From positions 4,428,501 through 4,492,500 of the forward strand of contig NZ_JAQGPL010000001.1 of the NCBI RefSeq assembly GCF_028826105.1: DNA of 64,000 nt, given 5' to 3'. Origin of the DNA: Paenibacillus humicola (lineage in GTDB: Bacteria > Bacillota > Bacilli > Paenibacillales > Paenibacillaceae). The position numbers were made by a program, and so were the translations under genes. Below the pieces are notes generated by a model. That model was given only the letters and a program-made list of their open reading frames with translations. It did not search any database and was not told the DNA's origin. Numbering within the stretch: the stretch's first letter is position 1; each line of letters begins with the position of its first letter. Shown in pieces: positions 26,616 through 34,749 of the stretch.

Positions 26616-27935
26616 ATGAACGTTCTCTCCAAATCCATCATCGGCCTGCTCGGTGCAACGACGATCGCAGGCATGATTTACGGATATAAGGAACATCAGC
26701 ACAATCGGAAATGGGAGCAGCAGCAGTATCAAAACGCCATATATTGGGTTCAAATGCAATCGATGTACTTGAGAAGCTTCGACTTCTCCCTCGCGGAGGC
26801 GCTTGCGGCCAACTCTCCTGTAAAGCGACAAGAGGCCATCGAGAATGCGATCGAGGACGCAAGCCTCATCATGCACGAACTTGCAAACGCATCGGCTACG
26901 ATGAACTTTCACGGGTTTTACTGGCCCTCGTACGAATCATTTACAATCGACAGCAGTCGATACTTGGCCTATCCCGCCAGCGAGAAAGGGCCGTCGCTCC
27001 TTTTTGATCAATTGGAGCAAATTCGGCGGATGCGGAAATTCGCACGCACGGCCATGCCTTACGTCGACCGTATGAAAGTGAACGGCGTCTCCCTCACGGA
27101 TATTCAGCAGATATCAGCAGAAATGGAGGTGGCGCTCGCCAAGCTCGATGAAATTTCAATTTACGGCAATAAAGCTTTCAACGAGTTCCAGTACAACCTG
27201 CATCCTTACAATCCGACGAAGCCGGGTTCCGTGTTTGCCGGTGAGCCGACCTATGAGGCGACGAAACTGGCAGCCAAAGCCAAAACCTTCATGGGCAACG
27301 CTTGGAACAAAGGACGGGGCAAACAAATCGTCCGCATGGTCTCTGGCGGAGTCAGCCCCGAATTTGGCGAGGTCATGGATTTCACGTTATCGGACGCCAA
27401 TGGGAGAAAAACCAGTCCGTACGTCGTAACGCTAAGCAAAAGCGGACATATCATTCGGGTGACGCGCAGCGGCACGCAAAGCGAAACCTCCCATCAAACG
27501 ATGAACGAGCAACAAGCCGTCGCGCTCGCGGACGAATGGATGAAGCGTTGGTCCGATGACCGCCTCACGCTCGTGACGAAAGAGCAATCGGATGCCTCGA
27601 TCCAACTCGTTTATATCCCGGTCCGTGAGCAAATACCTATTTCGCAGATGAAGGTCGTATGGCGATTCGACCCGCGCACGGGCGAGCTGAGCAGTTTCGA
27701 TGCATCCGACTATTTTAACGATTACAATAAAAGCTTCCCGCTTCATCCGAAGCTGACCGCGGAGCAAGCAACCGTAGCGCTTAGTCCGAACTTGCGAGCC
27801 GCCGGCTCTCCCAAGCTCGAGATTCACGAGGGCAAACTCGTGTACGAAATTCCCGTGACTGGCGTAGAAGGCGTTACGCTCGCGTACGTCAACGCACTTT
27901 CGGGCAGCACCGAAAGCATCGCCTATAACCCGTAA
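26616..27935 (+). CDS. ypeB: YpeB-like germination protein with C-terminal PepSY repeats
   Basis: 439 residues from the ATG at 26616 (GGGAG ten bases before), close to the 450 of Bacillus YpeB. The N-terminus has one membrane segment directly followed by GYKEHQHNRKWEQQQYQNA, matching the YpeB start (GYKEHQ plus an amphipathic helix). The C-terminal half has PepSY-like units, e.g. NEQQAVALADEWMKRW and EQATVALSPNLRAAG with KLVYEIPVTGVEGVTLAYVNALSGSTESI at the very end, as in YpeB. YpeB is needed for SleB localisation and stability in spores. Here it is not next to sleB. Its Trp/Tyr-rich insert (HGFYWPSYESF) is unusual for the family. A strong terminator follows. Confidence 0.75.
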   Translation: MNVLSKSIIGLLGATTIAGMIYGYKEHQHNRKWEQQQYQNAIYWVQMQSMYLRSFDFSLAEALAANSPVKRQEAIENAIEDASLIMHELANASATMNFHGFYWPSYESFTIDSSRYLAYPASEKGPSLLFDQLEQIRRMRKFARTAMPYVDRMKVNGVSLTDIQQISAEMEVALAKLDEISIYGNKAFNEFQYNLHPYNPTKPGSVFAGEPTYEATKLAAKAKTFMGNAWNKGRGKQIVRMVSGGVSPEFGEVMDFTLSDANGRKTSPYVVTLSKSGHIIRVTRSGTQSETSHQTMNEQQAVALADEWMKRWSDDRLTLVTKEQSDASIQLVYIPVREQIPISQMKVVWRFDPRTGELSSFDASDYFNDYNKSFPLHPKLTAEQATVALSPNLRAAGSPKLEIHEGKLVYEIPVTGVEGVTLAYVNALSGSTESIAYNP

Positions 27936-27941
27936 CCCATC

Positions 27942-27987
27942 AAAATAGGCAGTCCCCGCGAATATCCTGCAGGGGCTGCCTATTTTT
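27942..27987 (+). terminator. Intrinsic terminator of the YpeB-like gene
   Basis: AAAATAGGCAGTCCC pairs with GGGGCTGCCTATTTT (27942-27956 with 27972-27986) and is followed by TTT. Confidence 0.88.
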
Positions 27988-28414
27988 TTGTTTGCCGAGA
28001 CGTCTGACCGCCAATCTCCGTCCACGTACGGATACCCTCGCGCGTCCGGCCCTTTATCGACAACCCAAAGGTCGCTCGTTTTAAAACAGTCATGGCTCTC
28101 TCTCCTGAATGTTGGACTTCAACAAGCGCACCTATTTTACAGTGTTCTTGACTTTAGCCTGCTCTTTGATGAGATCATGAAGAAGCGTGGAGGACAGTTG
28201 TAATAAACATATCATTGTCCTTCAAGGCACGAAAGGGGTCTTGGCTCTAGGTCACGAATAGGATAGATGTCTGAAAGGATACTTGAAGCGATATTGAACT
28301 AACGGAAAAATTGCAACTTTTCATCTGTGAAAGTGGAAAGTTGAACAACAATTCCAAAAATAATGATAAAATATAAAGCCTCGATTAGGGCTGCAAAACG
28401 AAGGAGGAAGAATT
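27988..28414. other. Intergenic region at the left edge of a lower-GC accessory stretch
   Basis: About 430 bases. A plus-strand frame ending at 28203 (LLFDEIMKKRGGQL) has no usable start or family match. A hairpin on CAACTTTTC/GAAAGTTG lies at about 28313-28342. TTGAAC (28341-28346), 17 bases and TGATAA (28364-28369) form a plausible promoter for the phosphotransferase gene. Confidence 0.4.
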
Positions 28415-29320
28415 TTGCCTGAGAGTATTGGAATTAACTCTCCTAGTAACGAGGTATTGGAACATTTCGGTGCCCAAGTACTCACTTCTCTTGGAGGTAG
28501 ATTTAATAAACACTGGCATGTAAACGTAAAGAATGAACGGTTTGTTTTACGGCAGTGGTCACCATTACACAAAAAGGATGATATCGATTATGAAGTGCGT
28601 CTGCTCAGAAACGTCGCTGCACTGGGGTGGCCGGTTGCTCCAGTTGTCGAAGGGCCAATCGAGTTGGGAGGGCATATGTGGTGTCTATTCCCGTATCTTC
28701 CCGGTGATCTGCTTACGACGGATGACCCGATTGCTGAACAGCGTGCTCGTGGGAGGCTTTTGGCTCAGTTCCATGCTGATCTTGTCAAACTGAGAGGGTT
28801 TGGGCAGCGTGGTGGTTGGCGGCGATGCGAGAATATTGTTTGCGACCCGGCACTGGACCGATTGCTGGATGAGCATGATAGAAGGAGACCCGAGGAAGTA
28901 CGAATCTTGCGATGGCACCTAGAGCGAGCACGCGAGCGGTTGGCTGGACTAAAGCTTCAGGATCGGCCAGGTATGATTGTCCATGGCGATTTCACGCCTT
29001 GGAATTTACGGTTCCAAGACGGGAGACTCACCGGTATTCTTGACTTCGAGCTTGCGCATTGGGATTACCGGGTTGGTGATTTTGCACTTTCATGGCGTGG
29101 GAAGTACGATGAAGTCGTTTACGGATACCATGAAGTGTCGGCACTTGAGCCGGAGGAATGGGAATTGCTCACGCCACTGTGGTGGGCGGGGCTCATTGAG
29201 TTGGCCTGTAAGCAATTAGCGGAAGGGATTAAGGAACGAGCGGATGGCGATGGCTGGACGATTAGAAAGCTGTTGGAACGCTCCCCGTTGATGGGGAGAG
29301 ACGCAAAACCATTCCGTTAG
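28415..29320 (+). CDS. Aminoglycoside phosphotransferase (APH)-family kinase
   Basis: 301 residues from a TTG start with AGGAGG seven bases upstream. The protein-kinase-like fold is shown by RFVLRQWSP (nucleotide-binding strand with Arg in place of the usual Lys), the catalytic loop IVHGDFTPWNLRF (Asp and Asn) and GILDFELAHWDYRVGDFA (the metal-binding Asp of the DFG-equivalent). Members phosphorylate small molecules such as aminoglycosides, macrolides, homoserine or choline; the substrate here is unknown. Codon use is less GC-rich than the flanking core genes and no operon partner exists, which suggests acquisition. Confidence 0.87.
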   Translation: MPESIGINSPSNEVLEHFGAQVLTSLGGRFNKHWHVNVKNERFVLRQWSPLHKKDDIDYEVRLLRNVAALGWPVAPVVEGPIELGGHMWCLFPYLPGDLLTTDDPIAEQRARGRLLAQFHADLVKLRGFGQRGGWRRCENIVCDPALDRLLDEHDRRRPEEVRILRWHLERARERLAGLKLQDRPGMIVHGDFTPWNLRFQDGRLTGILDFELAHWDYRVGDFALSWRGKYDEVVYGYHEVSALEPEEWELLTPLWWAGLIELACKQLAEGIKERADGDGWTIRKLLERSPLMGRDAKPFR

Positions 29321-29592
29321 GCGCGTCATTCAGAGATTCGGAACTTGCCGTTACAGTCAGCGCGGAGAACCTTATCATAACTGACGTAAATTTCGTGAAT
29401 ATCCCAAAAGTCTAAAGGGTTGATGCATATGCTAGTATAGGCCAAACGGTCTCGGCTACATAAACCAGTATAGTGGAGTCTAGAACATGTGGTTCATGCG
29501 TTCTCTTCGACGGCTACCAGCTAGATGCGGCGGTCAAACATTAAGGTCCTCAACGATGTGCACGACGGGCAGCCGATGTAGATGGGATTTTC
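29321..29592. other. Intergenic region without a recognised gene
   Basis: 272 bases. There are several short frames with stops in all phases, no ribosome site, and no clear terminator. It may contain the decayed end of an unidentified gene. Confidence 0.3.
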
Positions 29593-29928
29593 TTATGCCA
29601 AGATAGATCGAGAATTGCGAAGAACTGCTTTCATAAATTCGGATTCAACATCGACGTTACCCACGATTTTAATGCTGCGCTTTTTCACGTCCAAGCTTTT
29701 CAACTGATCCGTAAGGACGACACCCGTAAATAGGAGCCCGTCCGGAAGAACAACCTCAAAAGGGTACCCCTTTACATGGTTCGTGATCGGACACACGAGA
29801 GCAAAACCAGTCAAATCATTAAAATCCGCTTCAGATAATACGATTGCGGGACGCCGGCCAGCTTGTTCATGTCCGGCTTGCGGGTCAAAGTCAAGCCACA
29901 CTAGATCGCCGCGTGCAGGAATGGTCAA
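29593..29928 (-). CDS. mazF: MazF/PemK-family endoribonuclease toxin
   Basis: 111 residues, the usual MazF length. The start MTIPARGDLVWLDFDPQAGHEQAGRRPAIVLS carries the PRGDLVW-like strand and the GxEQxGRRPAIVLS motif with the catalytic Arg region, followed by VCPITNHVKGYPFEV and the conserved Thr/Asp in VVLTDQLKSLD. Type II toxin that cleaves mRNA at short sequences and is neutralised by MazE. Its ATG overlaps the mazE stop by four bases (ATGA), typical coupling. Confidence 0.93.
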   Translation of the reverse strand: MTIPARGDLVWLDFDPQAGHEQAGRRPAIVLSEADFNDLTGFALVCPITNHVKGYPFEVVLPDGLLFTGVVLTDQLKSLDVKKRSIKIVGNVDVESEFMKAVLRNSRSILA

Positions 29929-30203
29929 ATTAATTCCTCTCCTTCAATACCGAGGTCGATCTCTTCATGACGTGGTGAATCCGGCTTCATTTTCGAGAGC
30001 AGCATTTTCAAGTGTGCACGCAGCTCTTCGTTCGATTCTTGCGGTTTTGTCGTGGGACGAATCAGAAGATCGTTTTCCGGTGTGACGATAATCTGAAGTT
30101 CCGCACCTTCTTCCAGGTTAAGGCGCTTTAGAAATTGATTCGGAATGCGGATCGCGCTGCTGTTCCCCCATTTGCTGAGCGTTACAGTCGTCATTAGGTT
30201 CAT
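29925..30203 (-). CDS. mazE: MazE-family antitoxin (AbrB/SpoVT fold)
   Basis: About 92 residues from the ATG at 30203 (AAGGG seven bases before); an in-frame upstream ATG at 30227 is less well placed. The N-terminal swapped-hairpin domain reads TVTLSKWGNSSAIRIPNQFLKRLNLEEGAELQI, the MazE/AbrB signature, and the acidic C-terminal tail (HEEIDLGIEGEELI) is the part that normally binds and blocks MazF. It should also repress its own promoter through the inverted repeat upstream. Confidence 0.93.
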   Translation of the reverse strand: MNLMTTVTLSKWGNSSAIRIPNQFLKRLNLEEGAELQIIVTPENDLLIRPTTKPQESNEELRAHLKMLLSKMKPDSPRHEEIDLGIEGEELI

Positions 30204-30214
30204 GTCCTTTCCCT

Positions 30215-30271
30215 TATTAGGATCCAATTATACCTCATCCCCTTTGAATTGTATATACATATGATATACAA
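30215..30271 (-). promoter_or_regulatory. mazEF promoter and autoregulatory inverted repeat
   Basis: On the minus strand TATACA, 17 bases and TATAAT (about 30222-30250) precede mazE. Overlapping the upstream edge is an inverted repeat TTGTATAT-N7-ATATACAA (30249-30256 with 30264-30271, perfect arms), a fitting operator for MazE or the MazEF complex. Confidence 0.65.
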
Positions 30272-30636
30272 CAATCATTCGTTCGATACCCGCGGGATGA
30301 CTATATGATGAATAATTTTCCATATCTATTAGCGGGAACTGAGGGGATTGAAATTAGAAATCAGGAAAGACATTGTACCTCATCACTTATTTTGTGCAAT
30401 AGCCCGCCTCTTCCGGAAAACGAACCTCGCAGCATTTCGAAACAATTCGGCGAAAATGAAAAACGGCCTTGTCGTAATCAAACAGCGGCCGTTTTTTCGT
30501 ATGCTTGGGCGAATATGGGAAAACACAAGACATGATTTCCGTGAATTTTACTGCCGGTTTGACGCGACCGGTCCGGCTAGGACCTGTCCTTTTTAAAAAC
30601 GGTCGAAGGCAGCTTTTCGAATAAGTAATGAGGACT
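30272..30636. other. Intergenic region with one bidirectional terminator
   Basis: No supportable gene. A hairpin AAAACGGCC/GGCCGTTTT (30460-30468 with 30487-30495) with A- and T-tracts on both sides can end transcription in either direction, including that of the DinB gene on the minus strand. A few frames of 75-80 codons on the plus strand lack ribosome sites and family resemblance. Confidence 0.5.
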
Positions 30637-31113
30637 TTAACTTTGGTGCTGGATTGCCTTCAATAGATCGTTAATAACCGCCAAATGCTGCGCCTCGTGG
30701 ATAACGGAAAACCCGATGGCGTCGCCAACCGTTTTAAAATCAAAAACGCGAATCTGAAAGGGGGACGGCAAAGGATCGTCAATCCGGTTTCCATAGGTAT
30801 CGTTTATATCCTGCAGCTGCTTCTTCAACAGATCGATGAGCTCCGCTTTCGATGGTGCCGGAGAAGTCCATTCCGACGGTCGTGTCCCCCCTTTAAACAG
30901 ATCGATGAACGCTTCCGGGAGGAGCGATTTTTGATCGATGCGCGTAAACACCAATGCATTTTGACTCGAGACGATGTGACCGATATTCCACCTGATCGTA
31001 TTGTTAAAAGGCGCCGGCTGAACGTCGAACAAATGCTCGTCAATCGATTCGATTTTTGCGAGCGTCATTTGGCGGACCCAATTAACCGTATTTAACATAG
31101 CTTGCGAACCCAT
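30637..31113 (-). CDS. DinB-family protein
   Basis: 158 residues; AGGAGGG nine bases before the ATG. It is a four-helix bundle with the DinB-like metal ligands: His in NTIRWNIGHIVSSQN and His-x3-His in SVIHEAQHLAVINDLLKAI near the end. Family members include bacillithiol or mycothiol-dependent S-transferases and proteins of unknown role. The function is not assigned. The C-terminal HEAQH pattern is intact, so a metal site is probably kept. Confidence 0.85.
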   Translation of the reverse strand: MGSQAMLNTVNWVRQMTLAKIESIDEHLFDVQPAPFNNTIRWNIGHIVSSQNALVFTRIDQKSLLPEAFIDLFKGGTRPSEWTSPAPSKAELIDLLKKQLQDINDTYGNRIDDPLPSPFQIRVFDFKTVGDAIGFSVIHEAQHLAVINDLLKAIQHQS

Positions 31114-31189
31114 GTGAACTATCCCTCCTGTAACCTTTTGGAAATCGCTTACGTAAAAAGTTTAACTTACCTGGATAAAGTGCGCAACC

Positions 31190-31494
31190 ATAAAAATGAA
31201 CCGGCTTCAGCAACCGCCAGCGGCGAAGCCGAAACCGATCACCCGCGTTATCGGGGCAGCCGATTACGAGCTTATGTTGTGGTGGGGGAGGTTTCATCCG
31301 TTCCGGCCGGCGGACACATCGTTTTGGATCGAGAGGGTCATGTTCGCAAAGGTTATCAGGCTCTCGAGGGCACGATCATCCTAATCAGGCCGGACGGTTA
31401 TATTGGCTTTATGATACATCAAGGCGCGGAAGCGGACGTTCGCAGGTACATGGACTGGATTTTGACCGGAATGTCAGCTGGGCCTTTACCATAA
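31190..31494 (+). pseudogene. Probable remnant of an FAD-dependent aromatic monooxygenase (C-terminal tail)
   Basis: The frame ends with LEGTIILIRPDGYIGFMIHQ plus GAEADVRRYMDWILTG and a stop. LIRPDGYIG followed by a short amphipathic helix is the usual C-terminus of PheA/TfdB/MhpA-type flavin monooxygenases. The upstream part (before about 31300) does not resemble the preceding thioredoxin-like domain and overlaps the DinB promoter, so only a fragment is left. The assignment rests on this short match. Confidence 0.4.
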
Positions 31495-31534
31495 ACCGGG
31501 GATCGCCGGCTGAGCGTCCCTCGAATAGACTCCT

Positions 31535-32164
31535 TCAATCCAGCCATACGGCCGGGTCGCCGCTGCGGACCGATTGAAAGAGCCACTGCAGCTGGCTTGC
31601 GGTAATGCGCTCCGTCGACAGCTCCGGCAGCCGGTCTTCCGCGAAAAAACCGGCCTCCGACGTTTCGACTCCGGCGCCGAGCTCCCCGCCGGTTTGTTCG
31701 CATAAAATAAACAGCTTGTAAATATGCCATGGCGAAGGCGGGTGCTCGTGAAACTTTTTGTCCATTACGCCGAGCAGCCTAATCGCCCGCACGTCGATTC
31801 CCGCCTCCTCCTTCACTTCCTTCACGGCCACTTCCTTCGGAGACAATCCGATGTCCGCCCATCCTCCAGGCAGCGACCACCCGCCGTCCATCTTCTCGCG
31901 TACAAGCAGGATGCGTCCGCCCTCGAACACAACGGCGCGAATATCGACCTTTGGCGTGGCGTATCCGGTCTCTTCGGCGAACAAGGACTTGACCTTCTCT
32001 TCTTCGACGTCCGTGTAAGTGCTTAACATTTCGATGCTCAGCGCCCGAAGCTGTTCGAACCGTTCCAGGTCGTAGACATCCTTCGAATACGCCAGCCCCG
32101 TCTGGCTGATCGCTTGGATCTGCTTCGCCCATTCCAGCCATTTCAGCTGCACGCTGCTTCCCAT
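31535..32164 (-). CDS. Nudix hydrolase with N-terminal Nudix_N domain
   Basis: About 209 residues from the ATG at 32164 (GGGGTG six bases before). Residues 1-65 form the helical Nudix_N domain (KWLEWAKQIQAISQTGLAYSKDVYDLERFE). The Nudix box reads GWADIGLSPKEVAVKEVKEEAGI: the box Glu at position 7 is Leu and the Arg is Lys, but the metal-binding EVKEE is intact, as in many members of this subgroup. Probably hydrolyses a nucleoside-diphosphate derivative such as ADP-ribose; substrate unproven. Monocistronic. Confidence 0.88.
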   Translation of the reverse strand: MGSSVQLKWLEWAKQIQAISQTGLAYSKDVYDLERFEQLRALSIEMLSTYTDVEEEKVKSLFAEETGYATPKVDIRAVVFEGGRILLVREKMDGGWSLPGGWADIGLSPKEVAVKEVKEEAGIDVRAIRLLGVMDKKFHEHPPSPWHIYKLFILCEQTGGELGAGVETSEAGFFAEDRLPELSTERITASQLQWLFQSVRSGDPAVWLD

Positions 32165-32342
32165 TGAGGTCACCCCGATTTTGTTTTCGATTCTATTTTG
32201 AAGACGAGCCGCATTGCCGATTGGTTTGAACCGGAGTGCTCCGGCATACGAATGCCGTCCTCTTCCAAGAAAAAGTAAAGACGCAGCAAGCGAATTTCCG
32301 TTCGGGCTGCGCCTTTTTGTGCGGATTTGAATTGACTTGGGC

Positions 32343-33641
32343 TTACGGCTGCCCAGCCGCTCGTCTTCGGGGCGGCGCCGCCAGAAAAGCGAGGACCGCT
32401 CCGATCAGCCAGATGACGATGGAAGCGGCAAGCATCAGGTTATAGCTGCCGAACCGGTCGTAGGACCAGCCGAACGGGATTGGGCCGAGCGCGGAGCCGA
32501 TGACCGTGGCGGTCGTCGTCACGCTTTGAATGCTGCCCAAATATCGGCGTCCGTAATAATTCGGCCAGATCAGACCCATCGGAATGTTCATGACCCCTTG
32601 GGCGATGCCCCACGAGACGGCAAACAAGAGCACGGCCGCATACGAATGGGCGAACATGAGAACAAGCGGCGCAGCAATATTCATAACGAACGTTAAGGCG
32701 AGCATCCGGGAAACGTTGACCCGTTCCGCGATGAAGCCGGACACGAGCGAACAGCCGAAGCTGACGAGCGGGATCAGACTGAGCACGAACGACGTCGCCG
32801 TCCGGTCGATTCCCTGTTCGCCGAGAATGGAGAAAATTTGGAACGTGATTCCCGTATAGACGGCTGCCGGAATCGCGCCGCAAATCATGATCAGCCAGAA
32901 CGCACGGGTGCGCATCGCCTCCCGCAGCGTCCAGCTGTCCTCCGCCGGGACGGACGGATTTCCGTCCGAGCCGGCAGGAGCGGCAGCGGCGCCGTCCGGG
33001 AGCAGACCGGCATCCTCCGGGCGGTTGCGAACGAATATATAGGCGATGGGAGCAAACACTACGATCAGCAAAATGCCGAGAATACGCCATGCGGGCCGCC
33101 AATCCAAGGTCTCGATCAGCGCATTGACCACCGGCGGAAAGACGGCCGCGCCGAGCAGTCCGCCGAGCCCGGCGAAGCTCAGCGCACGCCCCCTGTATTT
33201 CATAAACCATTGGGAGACGAGCGTATTCGGAATAAGCGTCATCGAACCTTGTCCGAAATAACGGATCATGAAAAATCCGGCAAACAGCATGACCGGTCCG
33301 GAGATGACGCTGTTAAACCAGCAGGCCGCCCCGAGCAGCAGCGCCGCCGCAGTCAGCATGATGCGCCGGCCGAACCGGTCGACGAGCCGGCCCATAATGA
33401 ACAGCAGCAGCCCTGAGGTGAGCGTCGCCGCCGAATAAATCGTCGAAACGGCCGTCCGGTCCATTTTCAAGTCGCGAATGTACGATTCGATAAAGACGGC
33501 GTTCGAATACGTCTGCCCCGGCCCCGAGAAAAAGATGCCCAGTCCCCCGATCGCGACCATCAGCCAGCCGTAAAAAAATCCCGTCCGCAGCGGGAGCGGC
33601 TTCCGCAGGGAAACGGCCGCTTCCCCCTCCAACCCTTTCAT
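32343..33641 (-). CDS. MFS transporter, oxalate/formate antiporter-like (monocarboxylate group)
   Basis: About 432 residues from the ATG at 33641 (GGGGGA seven bases before). Twelve membrane segments with a central charged loop (about 205-240). The loop 2-3 motif is GRLVDRFGRRIML. WFMKYRGRALSFAGLGGLLGAAVFPPVVNALIE and the second-half WPNYYGRRYLGSIQSVTTTATVIGSALGP match the OFA/MCT branch of the superfamily, which moves monocarboxylates or dicarboxylates. Substrate unknown. Monocistronic. Confidence 0.87.
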   Translation of the reverse strand: MKGLEGEAAVSLRKPLPLRTGFFYGWLMVAIGGLGIFFSGPGQTYSNAVFIESYIRDLKMDRTAVSTIYSAATLTSGLLLFIMGRLVDRFGRRIMLTAAALLLGAACWFNSVISGPVMLFAGFFMIRYFGQGSMTLIPNTLVSQWFMKYRGRALSFAGLGGLLGAAVFPPVVNALIETLDWRPAWRILGILLIVVFAPIAYIFVRNRPEDAGLLPDGAAAAPAGSDGNPSVPAEDSWTLREAMRTRAFWLIMICGAIPAAVYTGITFQIFSILGEQGIDRTATSFVLSLIPLVSFGCSLVSGFIAERVNVSRMLALTFVMNIAAPLVLMFAHSYAAVLLFAVSWGIAQGVMNIPMGLIWPNYYGRRYLGSIQSVTTTATVIGSALGPIPFGWSYDRFGSYNLMLAASIVIWLIGAVLAFLAAPPRRRAAGQP

Positions 33642-33874
33642 CCTTAAGTCCCCCAATTCATTCTCAGATGCCGGAAAACAACCTTCATTATACTATGCGC
33701 CCCGTATGGAGAACAGCAGATTTTATCGGACGGTTGGACGTCTTTTGAGCCGGTGCGGCCGGCTTTTTGAAGTCCTTCTTTTAAAGTGCGCGGTTGAAAG
33801 AGACCTGCTATAGGACGGTTCATTGAAACGCCTTCGGCGTATCTCGGTTCATAAGGTCCACTCCCCATGCCGAC

Positions 33875-34591
33875 CTAATCCGGAAGGGTCACCGGATCCC
33901 CGGCCCGGATCGTCCCCGTTCGCTGAACCGACGCGTAAACGCCGAAATTCATGCCCATCTGTTCGTGCACGATACGAAGCAAAGCGGCATCGCCTTCCTG
34001 CGTATCGGGGTCAAGGGCGATCACGGTGCATCGCTCGCACGGCTCGTCGATGCGGAGCTCAACGTCTCCGACCGCCAGCCGTCTGCCGATCCAATCGTTT
34101 TCGTCCGGAGCGCCTTCCGGCAGCGAGACGATCAGATTGGCCCGGAAACGGCGATGATCCAGTTCCTTTCCCCGCCACGTCTCCAGCCTTCGCAAGGAGC
34201 GGTCCGTGACGATCAGAATGCCCGCCGAATCGACGGACAGGAGGCCGGGGTTTTCGGGATGCGCCGCCTGACGGCTTGACATCGACAGGGGGCACCGCGA
34301 CAGCCGCTGCACGTCCGCGAGCAGCGCTGCATCCCAGCCAAAAGCGCGTCCATCGGGCGACGTTACGCAAATATCGTCCTCCCGAAGCGCTGCGCGGTAC
34401 GCAAGCAGACCGGGGATGTCCCGGGAGGTAACGAAGCGCTCCCATCCCGTTCTCTTGTCGTCGTAAAATGCGCAGAACCGGTCGCCGTACAGGCCGTACG
34501 TTTCCACTCTGCATGACTGCAGACTTTCACCGGCGCATGATTTGACCGGATAGCGGCAGATTTCTGCGATAAACCCGATCGGTTCCGCCAA
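33875..34591 (-). CDS. MOSC-domain molybdenum-cofactor-binding protein (YcbX-like)
   Basis: 238 residues from a TTG start with GGGAGG eight bases upstream. The N-terminal MOSC_N beta barrel starts IGFIAEICRYPVKSCAGESL, typical of YcbX/mARC. The C-terminal MOSC domain has RFRANLIV and the molybdenum-ligand cysteine in IDEPCERCTVIALDPDTQEGD. Such proteins reduce N-hydroxylated compounds in complex with a reductase; a fused ferredoxin domain is absent. Monocistronic. Confidence 0.88.
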   Translation of the reverse strand: MAEPIGFIAEICRYPVKSCAGESLQSCRVETYGLYGDRFCAFYDDKRTGWERFVTSRDIPGLLAYRAALREDDICVTSPDGRAFGWDAALLADVQRLSRCPLSMSSRQAAHPENPGLLSVDSAGILIVTDRSLRRLETWRGKELDHRRFRANLIVSLPEGAPDENDWIGRRLAVGDVELRIDEPCERCTVIALDPDTQEGDAALLRIVHEQMGMNFGVYASVQRTGTIRAGDPVTLPD

Positions 34592-34749
34592 CCTGTTAAC
34601 CTCCCCCCCGCCGTTCGGCTCCCATTAAATCGATATCCGGCTGCACCATCGGAGCCGATGTATTTTGCCGTTATAGAACTCCATTATAGTGCAGAATCCG
34701 GCCGCCGGATAGTCAAAAGCACCGCCCGCACATCTCCTCCGGGCGCACG

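Noticed and set aside
30305..30596. Two overlapping plus-strand frames of 76-82 codons
   Set aside because: No ribosome binding site, no family resemblance, and they read through a strong terminator hairpin.
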